Shown here: one piece after another, positions 7,381 through 14,005 of the stretch
How positions within the stretch are numbered: position 1 is the stretch's first letter
Layout: every line of letters begins with the position of its first letter
From: Lachnospiraceae bacterium
GTDB taxonomy: Bacteria > Bacillota > Clostridia > Lachnospirales > Lachnospiraceae
Direction of reading: 5' to 3'
DNA: 15,292 nucleotides
Assembly (NCBI GenBank): GCA_024695225.1
Contig: JAILIO010000148.1
Location: 1 to 15,292, forward strand
The notes under the pieces: generated by a model
The model's input: the letters and a program-made list of their open reading frames with translations, nothing else
Databases searched by the model: none
Told to the model about the DNA's origin: nothing
Translations under genes and position numbers: made by a program

Positions 7381-8130
7381 TCAGATAAAATTTCCTATAA
7401 AGCTTTTCCTGTGGATGGGGCAGGGACCGTATTTTTTTATGGCAGCTATATGCTCTGCGGTTCCGTAGCCCATATTCCTGTCAAAACCGTATTCAGGATA
7501 CTTGAGCGCCATCTTTTTCATATAGTCATCTCTAGTGACCTTTGCGACTATTGAAGCGGCCGCTATGGAGATACTGTTCATATCCCCTTTAACTATCCCT
7601 TCCTGCTTTATATCGATGGGCAGTGTAAGCGCGTCGATCAAAAGCACATCAGGCTTTGTCACCAAACTGTTCACCGCAGTTATCATGGCCTCTTTTGTGG
7701 CATTCAGTATGTTCACCTCATCTATCCGTTCCTGAGATACGGCGGAAACATTCCATGCCACGGCTTTCTCCTTGATCAGAGCGCAGAGTTCCTCTCTTTT
7801 TTTTTCGGACAATTTCTTGGAATCATTAACATACCGGATCTTTTCACCTTCGGGCAGGATCACAGCCCCCGCCATCACAGGACCGGCCAGAGGGCCTCTC
7901 CCCACCTCATCGATGCCGCAGATAAAAAGGCCGGGATACTTCCTCTCGTATTTCATCATGCCTTCCAGCCTGAGGTCTTCCTCTTCAAGCTTTAAAAGAC
8001 GTTTCCTGGCTGAATTCACTGCCTTTTTCACAGATTCCCTGTCATCCCCCTCATACTTGTCCAGAAGAGCAGGGAGCAGGGATTCATCTGCAGTCTTTAT
8101 TTGAAATAAGATATCAGATACTTTTTCCAT
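7381..8130 (-). CDS. rnhB: Ribonuclease HII
   Basis: Removes misincorporated ribonucleotides and RNA primers from RNA-DNA hybrids, cutting the RNA strand with divalent metal. 249 residues, with a helical N-terminal extension of about 65 residues as in Bacillus-type RNase HII. The catalytic core shows GIDEVGRGPLAGP (72-84; acidic residues D74 and E75), the third acid in LLIDALTL (D166), the GDMNSISIAAASIVAKV segment (182-198) and the following D201, then MGYGTAEH and HRKSFIGNF near the end. All active-site residues are present. ATG start, 3 nt after the second signal peptidase gene, with no strong ribosome binding site of its own, which suggests translational coupling. Confidence 0.97.
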   Translation of the reverse strand: MEKVSDILFQIKTADESLLPALLDKYEGDDRESVKKAVNSARKRLLKLEEEDLRLEGMMKYERKYPGLFICGIDEVGRGPLAGPVMAGAVILPEGEKIRYVNDSKKLSEKKREELCALIKEKAVAWNVSAVSQERIDEVNILNATKEAMITAVNSLVTKPDVLLIDALTLPIDIKQEGIVKGDMNSISIAAASIVAKVTRDDYMKKMALKYPEYGFDRNMGYGTAEHIAAIKKYGPCPIHRKSFIGNFI

Positions 8131-8133
8131 CGG

Positions 8134-8667
8134 CTAATCAAGTGTCCCAAATTCGGAGAGAGGCCAGACTCTCAGCACAGCCCTGCCTATGAGCCTTCCC
8201 CTGTGTATATTTCCCACATCCTCAACTCTTGAATCCGTGGAATTGTTCCTGTTATCTCCCAGGACAAAATACTCATCAGATTTCAGATGCAGTTCTTCCA
8301 CTGCCCTCCCCGGGTCCAGCATCTGCTCCGCGCCGAAATCTTCATCAAGCACTTCTCCGTTTATGTATATGACCCCGTCGGCGTCTATCCTTACGCTCTC
8401 TCCGGGCAGCCCTATTATCCTTTTTATGTAATAGGTGTGATCCGCGTGTTCATAGGGGAACACGACTATGTCGAAGCGTTTGGGCTCCACAAACCTGTAG
8501 GAAAGTTTATCCACTATCAGGCTGTCACCGTCCATGAGGGTGGGCATCATCGAATGACCCTCCACCACCGTTCTCTGCCCCACATAGTGGATGACCAGAT
8601 AGGTGATACCCAGGATCACCAGGATATAAATGCTCAGCGATACAATTTCCTTAAGAATTCTCTTCAT
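8134..8667 (-). CDS. lepB: Type I signal peptidase (second copy, after rbgA)
   Basis: Cleaves signal peptides from exported proteins on the outer face of the membrane. 177 residues. A single N-terminal membrane helix (about 8-27) is followed by GHSMMPTL with the catalytic serine at S39, YYIKRIIGLPGE with the general-base lysine at K82, and LGDNRNNSTDSR as the C-terminal box. It is a complete Gram-positive (SipS-like) enzyme. ATG start 2 nt after the rbgA stop. It is a divergent paralogue of the gene at 9551-10138 (GHSMMPTL versus GDSMEPAL, with a shorter N-terminus), not a recent duplicate. The two may differ in substrate preference. Confidence 0.95.
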   Translation of the reverse strand: MKRILKEIVSLSIYILVILGITYLVIHYVGQRTVVEGHSMMPTLMDGDSLIVDKLSYRFVEPKRFDIVVFPYEHADHTYYIKRIIGLPGESVRIDADGVIYINGEVLDEDFGAEQMLDPGRAVEELHLKSDEYFVLGDNRNNSTDSRVEDVGNIHRGRLIGRAVLRVWPLSEFGTLD

Positions 8668-8669
8668 AA

Positions 8670-9554
8670 TTATGAACTATACTCCCCTACATCAAGATCT
8701 GTCCAATCATCAGGTGTTTCAAGTGATATTCTGCCAAGCTTGCCGTTTCGGAGGTCATTTATCACCGCAGATGCCGAAGCCCTTACGTCCACCTCGGAAC
8801 CTCTCAGCATCATCCCCCGCCTTCTGCCTATCTCAAAAAGTGCTTCTCCCGGATCCTTCGGAAGGCCTTCCCCGTATCTGTCTTCAAGGGCTTTTGGATA
8901 CCTTTCGTCCAAAAATCTCATAAGACTGATGCAGAGCTTCTCCCTGTCAAGTATATCATCATTTATGCTGCCTGTGAGTGCAAGATTTAAAGAAACCCTT
9001 TCCCTGTCCTGCCTGGGCCATAAAAGCCCGGGTGTATCCAAAAGCATGGTGTCCTTTCCTGCGGATATCCACTGATCTCCCCTGGTCACCCCGGGTTTGT
9101 TTCCGGTCTTCAGGGATGATCTCCCCGAAAGTGTGTTCAGTATAGTGGATTTCCCGGCATTGGGGATACCGGCAGCCATCACCCTGGCAGGCCTGTTTTT
9201 GATGCCTCTCTTCAGGTCCCTTTCCCTCTTCTCCTTCATGGATCCGTTGATAAGTGACCTTATGGCCGGCAGGTCTCCTCTGTTTCTGGAGTCAACCGAA
9301 ACGGCGTTTATATTCCGTCCGCGGAAATAATCTATCCATTTATCGGTGGCCACGGGATCCGCCAGATCTTTCTTGGTCAGGACAGCTATCTGTTTCTTTC
9401 GCCCCGTCAGTTCCATTATATCAGGATTTACGGATGATCCGGGTATCCTGCTGTCCAGTATCAGCAGCACCACATCCACCTTTTCGATCTCGCTTCGTAT
9501 CTGCCTCAGGGCCTTTGCCATATGTCCGGGATACCAGTTTACCGCTCCGTTCAT
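8670..9554 (-). CDS. rbgA: Ribosome biogenesis GTPase RbgA (YlqF)
   Basis: Circularly permuted GTPase that acts late in 50S subunit assembly. 294 residues from ATG 9554. The N-terminus holds NWYPGHMAKA (6-15), typical of the family. G motifs run in the permuted order: TKKD (60-63, G4), then GIPNAGKS (129-136, G1) and DTPG (173-176, G3), followed by the C-terminal RNA-binding helical domain. The start is chosen because ATG overlaps the TGA of the upstream signal peptidase gene (ATGA) with GGGGA 8 nt before it. A TTG at 9569 would add five residues without support. The rplS-rbgA-rnhB neighbourhood is conserved in Bacillota, with signal peptidase genes inserted here. Confidence 0.97.
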   Translation of the reverse strand: MNGAVNWYPGHMAKALRQIRSEIEKVDVVLLILDSRIPGSSVNPDIMELTGRKKQIAVLTKKDLADPVATDKWIDYFRGRNINAVSVDSRNRGDLPAIRSLINGSMKEKRERDLKRGIKNRPARVMAAGIPNAGKSTILNTLSGRSSLKTGNKPGVTRGDQWISAGKDTMLLDTPGLLWPRQDRERVSLNLALTGSINDDILDREKLCISLMRFLDERYPKALEDRYGEGLPKDPGEALFEIGRRRGMMLRGSEVDVRASASAVINDLRNGKLGRISLETPDDWTDLDVGEYSS

Positions 9555-10138
9555 TTCACAAGTCCCCAACTGTTTTCCCCTTTTCCCAGTTTAAGCCACG
9601 CTTTGCCTGTAATGGTCTTCCTTTCCACCGGACCTATATTGCCGGATCTGGAATCCTCACTGTTGTTTCTCGCGTCTCCCAGCACAAAATATTCATTGCC
9701 GTTCAATGTGATCTCAAGGGAGGCAATACCGGAATCTTCTATCAGTTCCCCATTTCCCGTGTCTTCTTCGGCACTGCCGTTCACATAGAGCACACCGTCC
9801 CTGATGACCACGGTATCTCCGGGCAACGCCACCACTCGTTTTATATACAGATGGGCGTTCTCATTTCCGTTTGGCCGGAATGCTATGACATCGCCGTACC
9901 CCGGAGTTTTCCAGAGATATATAAAGCGGTCCACCAGCACTTCCTGTCCGTTGATGAGTGCCGGTTCCATAGAATCACCTATGACTGTGGTCCTGAGTCC
10001 GAAGGAATATGTGATCACATAAGAGAGAAGCGCAGTTATGACAGTCATCACGACGATCTCAGCAGCGCTCTTCAGGAATTCCCGGTCTATCTTCTTTTCC
10101 GGTTCATAGAATTTTAATTCGTATTTTTTGCTTCTCAT
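9551..10138 (-). CDS. lepB: Type I signal peptidase (first copy, before rbgA)
   Basis: Membrane serine-lysine protease that releases exported proteins from their signal peptides. 195 residues. A basic N-terminal tail of about 23 residues is followed by one membrane helix (about 25-46), GDSMEPAL with catalytic S56, LYIKRVVALPGD with catalytic K100, and LGDARNNSEDSR as the last conserved box. The protein looks active. The ATG at 10138 is the first start after in-frame TGA TAG; the ribosome binding site is weak (AGAAAAG). It is the first gene after the rplS terminator, preceded by a repeat-bearing spacer, so it should begin a new transcription unit. It overlaps rbgA by four bases. Confidence 0.95.
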   Translation of the reverse strand: MRSKKYELKFYEPEKKIDREFLKSAAEIVVMTVITALLSYVITYSFGLRTTVIGDSMEPALINGQEVLVDRFIYLWKTPGYGDVIAFRPNGNENAHLYIKRVVALPGDTVVIRDGVLYVNGSAEEDTGNGELIEDSGIASLEITLNGNEYFVLGDARNNSEDSRSGNIGPVERKTITGKAWLKLGKGENSWGLVK

Positions 10139-10152
10139 ATGCGATCTTTTCT

Positions 10153-10232
10153 ATCAAACATATGTGTTCTGTTCTGTCAGCCATATGTGACCTGTCCTGT
10201 CAGCCATATGTGACCTGTCCTGACAGCCATGG
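10153..10232. repeat. Three and a half tandem 23-bp repeats upstream of the first signal peptidase gene
   Basis: Units at 10176-10198 and 10199-10221 are identical. The unit at 10153-10175 matches them at 17 of 23 positions, and 10222-10232 is a partial fourth copy. Each perfect unit holds the plus-strand core GTCAGCCATATGTGAC, in which GTCA and TGAC form an inverted repeat around the palindrome CATATG; this looks like a dyad-type protein site. The array lies between the rplS terminator and lepB, ending 15 bp before the lepB start codon. Elsewhere in this spacer (10139-10281) only a weak -10-like TATGAT (minus strand, 10251-10246), without a good -35, was seen. Confidence 0.9.
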
Positions 10233-10281
10233 CCTTTTTCAATGGATCATAATGCCGGTTCATCCATACACCTTAAAATTT

Positions 10282-10312
10282 AAAAAGGGGAACGGATTTC
10301 AATCCGTCCCCC
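10282..10312 (-). terminator. Rho-independent terminator after rplS
   Basis: On the minus strand an 11-bp stem (arms 10312-10302 and 10297-10287, GGGGGACGGAT paired with ATCCGTTCCCC, one G-U pair) closes a four-base TGAA loop and is followed by TTTTT and further T-rich sequence. It begins 14 nt after the rplS stop codon and marks the end of the ffh-rplS transcription unit. Confidence 0.93.
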
Positions 10313-10326
10313 CGGCATGTTCCGGA

Positions 10327-10671
10327 TTATCTGATGAGATCTTTGACCTTTGCTCTCTTTCCGATCCTGTCTCTCAGGTAATACAGCTTCGCACGTCTGA
10401 CCTTACCGGCTCTCACAACCTCGATCTTCTCAACATTGGGTGAATACAGAGGCCATGTCTTCTCAACACCTACGCCGTTGCTGAGCTTTCTGACGGTAAA
10501 GGTGGTCCTGATGCCCGTGCCCTGTACTTTGAGGACTGTTCCCTCAAAAACCTGTATCCTTTCACGGTTTCCTTCTCTGATCTTTCCGAAAACCCTGATG
10601 GTATCACCGACGTTCAGCACGGGAACGTCCTTCTTCTGTGCATCCTCTATTTCTTTAATATAATCTACCAT
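10327..10671 (-). CDS. rplS: 50S ribosomal protein L19
   Basis: Large-subunit protein located at the interface with the 30S subunit. 114 residues, normal length. Typical L19 signatures are DTIRVFGKIREGNRERIQVFEG near residues 23-44 (canonical form G..V.V...I.EG.KERIQ.FEG) and the basic C-terminal stretch KVRRAKLYYLRDRIGKRAKV. The start is ATG 10671-10669, five nt after GGAGG. A GTG 21 nt further upstream would add residues not found in the family and would swallow the ribosome binding site. It is the last gene of the operon before the terminator. A 71-bp gap with a hairpin next to the ribosome binding site separates it from trmD. Confidence 0.98.
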   Translation of the reverse strand: MVDYIKEIEDAQKKDVPVLNVGDTIRVFGKIREGNRERIQVFEGTVLKVQGTGIRTTFTVRKLSNGVGVEKTWPLYSPNVEKIEVVRAGKVRRAKLYYLRDRIGKRAKVKDLIR

Positions 10672-10676
10672 TTCTT

Positions 10677-10698
10677 CCTCCGTGCCGACCACATCGGC
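10677..10698 (-). promoter_or_regulatory. Hairpin and ribosome binding site in the rplS leader (candidate L19 autoregulatory leader)
   Basis: On the minus strand GCCGA-TGTGG-TCGGC (10698-10684) can form a 5-bp stem with a 5-nt loop. It ends 2 nt before the GGAGG ribosome binding site at 10681-10677. A Rfam family of L19 leaders exists upstream of rplS in low-GC Gram-positives. Whether this hairpin belongs to it cannot be decided here. Confidence 0.4.
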
Positions 10699-10717
10699 TG
10701 TATCTTATTTTCGCAAG

Positions 10718-10731
10718 TGGTAATGTTACCA
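10718..10731. repeat. 14-bp near-perfect palindrome in the trmD-rplS gap
   Basis: TGGTAACATTACCA has 6-bp arms (TGGTAA/TTACCA) around a CA centre. It starts 11 nt after the trmD stop. It could be a protein-binding dyad or part of the leader RNA structure; no T-tract follows, so it is not a terminator. Confidence 0.5.
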
Positions 10732-10742
10732 TATGTTATTAT

Positions 10743-11525
10743 TTATTTCAAGTCTCTTTTGATTTTCTTTGTAAGCTTCTTTATGCTCTTCTGCAGTTCG
10801 CTTCGCCTGTCCTGTCTCTCAAGCCCCGACAGATACCGTTCATAGAGATCGGGTCTCACTTCTTTTGTTATCTCTTCGGAAAGCTTTCTTCTGTACAGGG
10901 CCACACTTTTGTGATCCCCTGTCATCAGTTCCGGCGGGACCTGTCTTCCCATCCATTCGGCAGGCCTGCTGTACTGGGGATATTCCAAAAGGGGAGTCTC
11001 AAAAGACTCGTCCATTATAGACTCTCCGTTATGCAGCACCCCGGGGATCAGTCTGATCACCGCATCCGATACCACCAGAGCCGGGAGTTCTCCCCCCGTC
11101 AGGACATAATCTCCTATGGACAGCTTCTCAGCCTTTATCTCCTCCAGCACTCTTTCATCCACGCCTTCATAGTGGCCGCAGAGAAAAATGATATGATCCT
11201 CATCTGCCAGCTCATGGGCTGTCTTCTGATCAAACACCCTGCCCGCCGGAGACATGAATATCACCCTTGGGACAGCGTTTCCCAGATGACCTGCAACATC
11301 CCTGAAGCAATCGTACACGGGCTGAGCCTGCATGACCAGACCGGCGCCGCCGCCGAAAGGATAATCATCCACCCGGTTATTTTTGTCTTTGGTGTAATCC
11401 CTTATGTCATAGACAGAAAAGTCTACAATGCCTTTTCTGACAGCACGTCCCGTGATACTGGTCAAAAAAGCATCGCTCACCATCTGCGGAAACAGGGTCA
11501 TAACGCTTATGCTTTTTACGCTCAC
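10743..11525 (-). CDS. trmD: tRNA (guanine-37-N1)-methyltransferase
   Basis: Methylates G37 next to the anticodon using S-adenosylmethionine, preventing +1 frameshifting. 260 residues, slightly longer than the usual 240-250, with a lysine-rich tail (KKLTKKIKRDLK). SPOUT-fold knot motifs are present: DDYPFGGGAGLVMQ (53-66), CGHYEGVDER (116-125), SIGDYVLTGGELP (136-148) and the PGVL segment with the following D/SF loop (161-175). The start is GTG 11525-11523, overlapping the rimM stop by four bases (GTGA), with AAGGGG 5 nt upstream. Coupled translation after rimM is likely. rimM-trmD-rplS order is conserved in bacteria. Confidence 0.98.
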   Translation of the reverse strand: MSVKSISVMTLFPQMVSDAFLTSITGRAVRKGIVDFSVYDIRDYTKDKNNRVDDYPFGGGAGLVMQAQPVYDCFRDVAGHLGNAVPRVIFMSPAGRVFDQKTAHELADEDHIIFLCGHYEGVDERVLEEIKAEKLSIGDYVLTGGELPALVVSDAVIRLIPGVLHNGESIMDESFETPLLEYPQYSRPAEWMGRQVPPELMTGDHKSVALYRRKLSEEITKEVRPDLYERYLSGLERQDRRSELQKSIKKLTKKIKRDLK

Positions 11526-12028
11526 AGCATCCCCTTATCCAGCCTGAATGTCAGTGTCCGGTTCTCCATATCTATGGAAGTGACATAGTCATGTACCGCA
11601 GGCACCAGAACCGTCCTCCCGTCGTCAGCTGTGATTTCGTACACGTCGTTTGCGCCTGTGTGCATGACCTTGGTGAGTGTCCCGAAGGCCTCACCTTCCA
11701 GGGTCACAGCCTTTAAACCCAGCAGATCGCAGACATAATACTCGCCCTCAGGAAGTTCGGGGGCATCTTCGCGCTTCACATTTATCTCATACCCGCGAAG
11801 CATATCCGCCTCATCCCTGGTCTCAGTGCCGGAAAGTTTCAGCAGTGCCATACCACCCTGCATACGGCATTTTTCAGTCTTGGCGCTCAGAGTCTTTCCC
11901 CTTCTCTCCAGGATCACCTCCGTGTCCTTGAGGAAAGAGACGATATCCTCGGTATAGGGATATACCCTCACCTCACCTCTGATGCCATGGGGCTTTGTGA
12001 TCACCCCAACAGTCAGGACATCCGTCAT
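11522..12028 (-). CDS. rimM: 16S rRNA processing protein RimM
   Basis: Assembly factor that helps mature the 30S head by binding protein S19. 168 residues. The N-terminal barrel carries GVITKPHGIRGEVRV (8-22), the family signature. After residue about 95 the PRC-barrel domain follows (EYYVCDLLGLKAVT, DVYEI, VLVPAVHDYV, with ID..N in the last strand). ATG start overlapping the khpA stop (ATGA). Lies between khpA and trmD as in Bacillota generally. Confidence 0.97.
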   Translation of the reverse strand: MTDVLTVGVITKPHGIRGEVRVYPYTEDIVSFLKDTEVILERRGKTLSAKTEKCRMQGGMALLKLSGTETRDEADMLRGYEINVKREDAPELPEGEYYVCDLLGLKAVTLEGEAFGTLTKVMHTGANDVYEITADDGRTVLVPAVHDYVTSIDMENRTLTFRLDKGML

Positions 12029-12255
12029 ACTATCTCGACGTCCACCCTCCTGCCTTCCTTGACAGAGGCGGCTTTCACCACCGTCCTTATGGCGTTGGCT
12101 ATACGGCCCTGCTTGCCGATGATCTTGCCCATATCAGCGGGATCCACCGAAAGGATGAGTGATACATCCTTTCCGCTCACCTCTTCGCGGACAGACACCT
12201 GAGACGGATTGTCCACAAGCGCTTTGGCGATAGTCTCAGTAAGCTCCTTTGTCAT
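12025..12255 (-). CDS. khpA: KH-domain RNA-binding protein KhpA (YlqC)
   Basis: Single KH-domain protein of 76 residues. In other Bacillota it pairs with KhpB (Jag/EloR) and binds RNA, with effects on cell elongation and division. The nucleic-acid-binding GxxG loop is GKQG (47-50) within DMGKIIGKQGRIANAIR, and the beta strand VDVEIV ends the protein. The start codon shares its A with the rpsP TGA (TGATG), and the stop overlaps the rimM ATG, so it is tightly coupled on both sides. Identification by motif, length and position is secure. Confidence 0.96.
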   Translation of the reverse strand: MTKELTETIAKALVDNPSQVSVREEVSGKDVSLILSVDPADMGKIIGKQGRIANAIRTVVKAASVKEGRRVDVEIV

Positions 12256-12494
12256 CAGGCGATACCGGCGTTCTTGAACAGTCTGCTGACAACCTCAGTG
12301 GGCTGTGCGCCGTCTCCAAGCCATTTCTTTGCGGCTTCTTCATCAACTTTCACGGTGCTGGGCTCCGTGTTGGGATCGTATGTTCCGATCTCCTCGATGA
12401 ACCTGCCATTCCTGGGCGATCTTGAATCTGCCACTATTATCCTGTAATAGGGATGCTTCTTCTCGCCTATCCTTCTGAGCCTGATCTTAACCAT
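12255..12494 (-). CDS. rpsP: 30S ribosomal protein S16
   Basis: Primary assembly protein of the 30S subunit. 79 residues, typical for Bacillota. The sequence opens MVKIRLRRIGEKKHPYYRIIV, with VADSRSPRNGRFIEEIGTYDP following, which is diagnostic, and ends with the AAKKWLGDGAQPT segment. ATG start with AGGAGG 9 nt upstream. A 33-bp gap separates it from ffh, with no promoter or terminator visible there. Confidence 0.98.
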   Translation of the reverse strand: MVKIRLRRIGEKKHPYYRIIVADSRSPRNGRFIEEIGTYDPNTEPSTVKVDEEAAKKWLGDGAQPTEVVSRLFKNAGIA

Positions 12495-12527
12495 TTCATT
12501 CTTCCTCCTGTTGCTGACTAAATTATA

Positions 12528-13871
12528 TCAAAACCCAAAAAACGGGTTTTTACCGTGTCCTTTGAGCAGTCCCGGCATCTGCTTCATCATCTTCTGCCCC
12601 TGCTCAAATCTCTTTATGAACCTGTTGACCTCAGCTATGTCCAGCCCTGCTCCCGCAGCGATCCTCCGCTTTCTGGAGGGATTCATAAGCTTTGGGTTTT
12701 CCCTCTCCGCGGCGGTCATACTGAGGATGATGGCCTCTGTCCTGGCCATCTCCCGGTCGTCCACCTGATCCGCAGCCTCCGATATCTTGCTGTTCATCCC
12801 GGGCATAAGGCTGAGAACGCTCTTCAGACCTCCCATGCCCTTCATCTGCTGCATGCTCATCAGGTAATCATTGTAATTGAGACGTCCTTTTTTGACTCTG
12901 GACACCATGGATCTTCCGGTATCCTCATCTATATCAAGATTTCGTCCCGCTTTCTCTATAAGGGAGAGAACATCTCCCATCCCCAGTATCCGGTCAGCCA
13001 TCCTGTCCGGATAGAAGGGTTCTATAGCATCCAGTTTTTCGCCTGTTCCGGCGTAAACCACCGGTTTCCCGGTAACAGACCTGACTGAGAGGATCGCGCC
13101 GCCTCTGGTATCTGAATCCAGCTTTGTCACCACCAGGGCATCCACGCCTATCCTGTTGTCGAACTCGGTGGCTACATTCACCGCTTCCTGTCCTGTCATT
13201 GCATCGACAGCCAGGAGAGTATCGTGAACAGTGACCTTTTTCTTTATCTCTGTAAGCTCATCCATCATGCGGTCATCTATCTGCAGACGTCCCGCGGTAT
13301 CGATGATGAGCACGTTGTAACCGCCTTTTTCCGCTTCGGCCACCGCTTTCTCTGCGATCTCCACCGGAGACACCTCAGTCCCCATGGAAAACACATCGAT
13401 CCCCATCTTCTCAGCATTTATCTTCAGCTGATCTATGGCGGCAGGCCTGTACACATCTCCTGCGGCGATCAGGGTCTTTTTACCCTTTTCCTTAAGCTTT
13501 CCGGCTATCTTCACGGCAGTGGTGGTCTTACCTGAACCCTGAAGACCGCACATCATGATCACAGTGAGGCTTTTACCCGGCTGGAAATTCAGCTCCGCAG
13601 GCTCATTTCCCAGAAGCTCCACCATCTGGTCCTTGACTATCTTTATGACCGACTGGGCGGGATTCAGCCCGTTCATCACGTCGGATCCCACGGCCTTTTC
13701 ACGGACCTTTGCAGTGAAATCCTTCACTACTGCATAGTTGACATCGGCCTCCAAAAGAGCCATGCGGACATCCTTCATGGCGAGACGGACATCTTCTTCG
13801 TTCAGCCTGCCCTTCCCCTTTAAGGTCTTAAAGGTCTGCTGTAGTTTTTCCGAAAGACTTTCAAAAGCCAA
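12528..13871 (-). CDS. ffh: Signal recognition particle protein Ffh
   Basis: GTPase that binds signal sequences at the ribosome and delivers nascent membrane proteins to FtsY at the membrane. 447 residues. The N domain is followed by the G domain with GLQGSGKT (109-116), DTAGR (191-195) and TKLD (249-252, then SDTRGG). The M domain (from about 325) has the SRP-RNA-binding sequence SRKRRIAAGAG (399-409) and a Met/Gly-rich signal-binding region. The start is TTG 13871-13869 with GAGG 9 nt upstream; the residues MAFESLSEKL match family N-termini. An ATG 7 nt upstream opens only a five-codon out-of-frame peptide. The ylxM gene often found before ffh is absent here. Confidence 0.98.
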   Translation of the reverse strand: MAFESLSEKLQQTFKTLKGKGRLNEEDVRLAMKDVRMALLEADVNYAVVKDFTAKVREKAVGSDVMNGLNPAQSVIKIVKDQMVELLGNEPAELNFQPGKSLTVIMMCGLQGSGKTTTAVKIAGKLKEKGKKTLIAAGDVYRPAAIDQLKINAEKMGIDVFSMGTEVSPVEIAEKAVAEAEKGGYNVLIIDTAGRLQIDDRMMDELTEIKKKVTVHDTLLAVDAMTGQEAVNVATEFDNRIGVDALVVTKLDSDTRGGAILSVRSVTGKPVVYAGTGEKLDAIEPFYPDRMADRILGMGDVLSLIEKAGRNLDIDEDTGRSMVSRVKKGRLNYNDYLMSMQQMKGMGGLKSVLSLMPGMNSKISEAADQVDDREMARTEAIILSMTAAERENPKLMNPSRKRRIAAGAGLDIAEVNRFIKRFEQGQKMMKQMPGLLKGHGKNPFFGF

Positions 13872-13976
13872 ATATCATTTCCTCACTGTAAGCCTCCATC
13901 TGTTTCCCATTATGAAGGCAACGAAAACTCTGTATCCGGATCTGACCGATTCTGTGTCAAAAGCGCATACCCTCTT

Positions 13977-14005
13977 TAGATACACGAAACTGAGCTTTAT
14001 GTCAA
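13977..14005 (-). promoter_or_regulatory. Candidate sigma-A promoter for the ffh operon
   Basis: A perfect -35 TTGACA (14005-14000) is followed by a 17-bp spacer and TATCTA (13982-13977), a weak -10. The -35 contains the TGA stop of the GH25-like gene. It lies 106 bp upstream of the ffh start. A second TTGACA at 13960-13955 has no convincing -10. Confidence 0.45.

Noticed and set aside
8670..9569. Longer rbgA form from TTG 9569 and, similarly, rplS from GTG 10692
   Set aside because: Both extensions cover the real ribosome binding site of the internal ATG and add residues not seen in the families.
10718..10731. Terminator after trmD
   Set aside because: The palindrome has a two-base centre, is AT-rich and has no T-tract after it on the minus strand.
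13872..14001. Small SRP RNA gene next to ffh
   Set aside because: The 130 bp lack the GGAA-tetraloop helix 8 sequence expected of SRP RNA.
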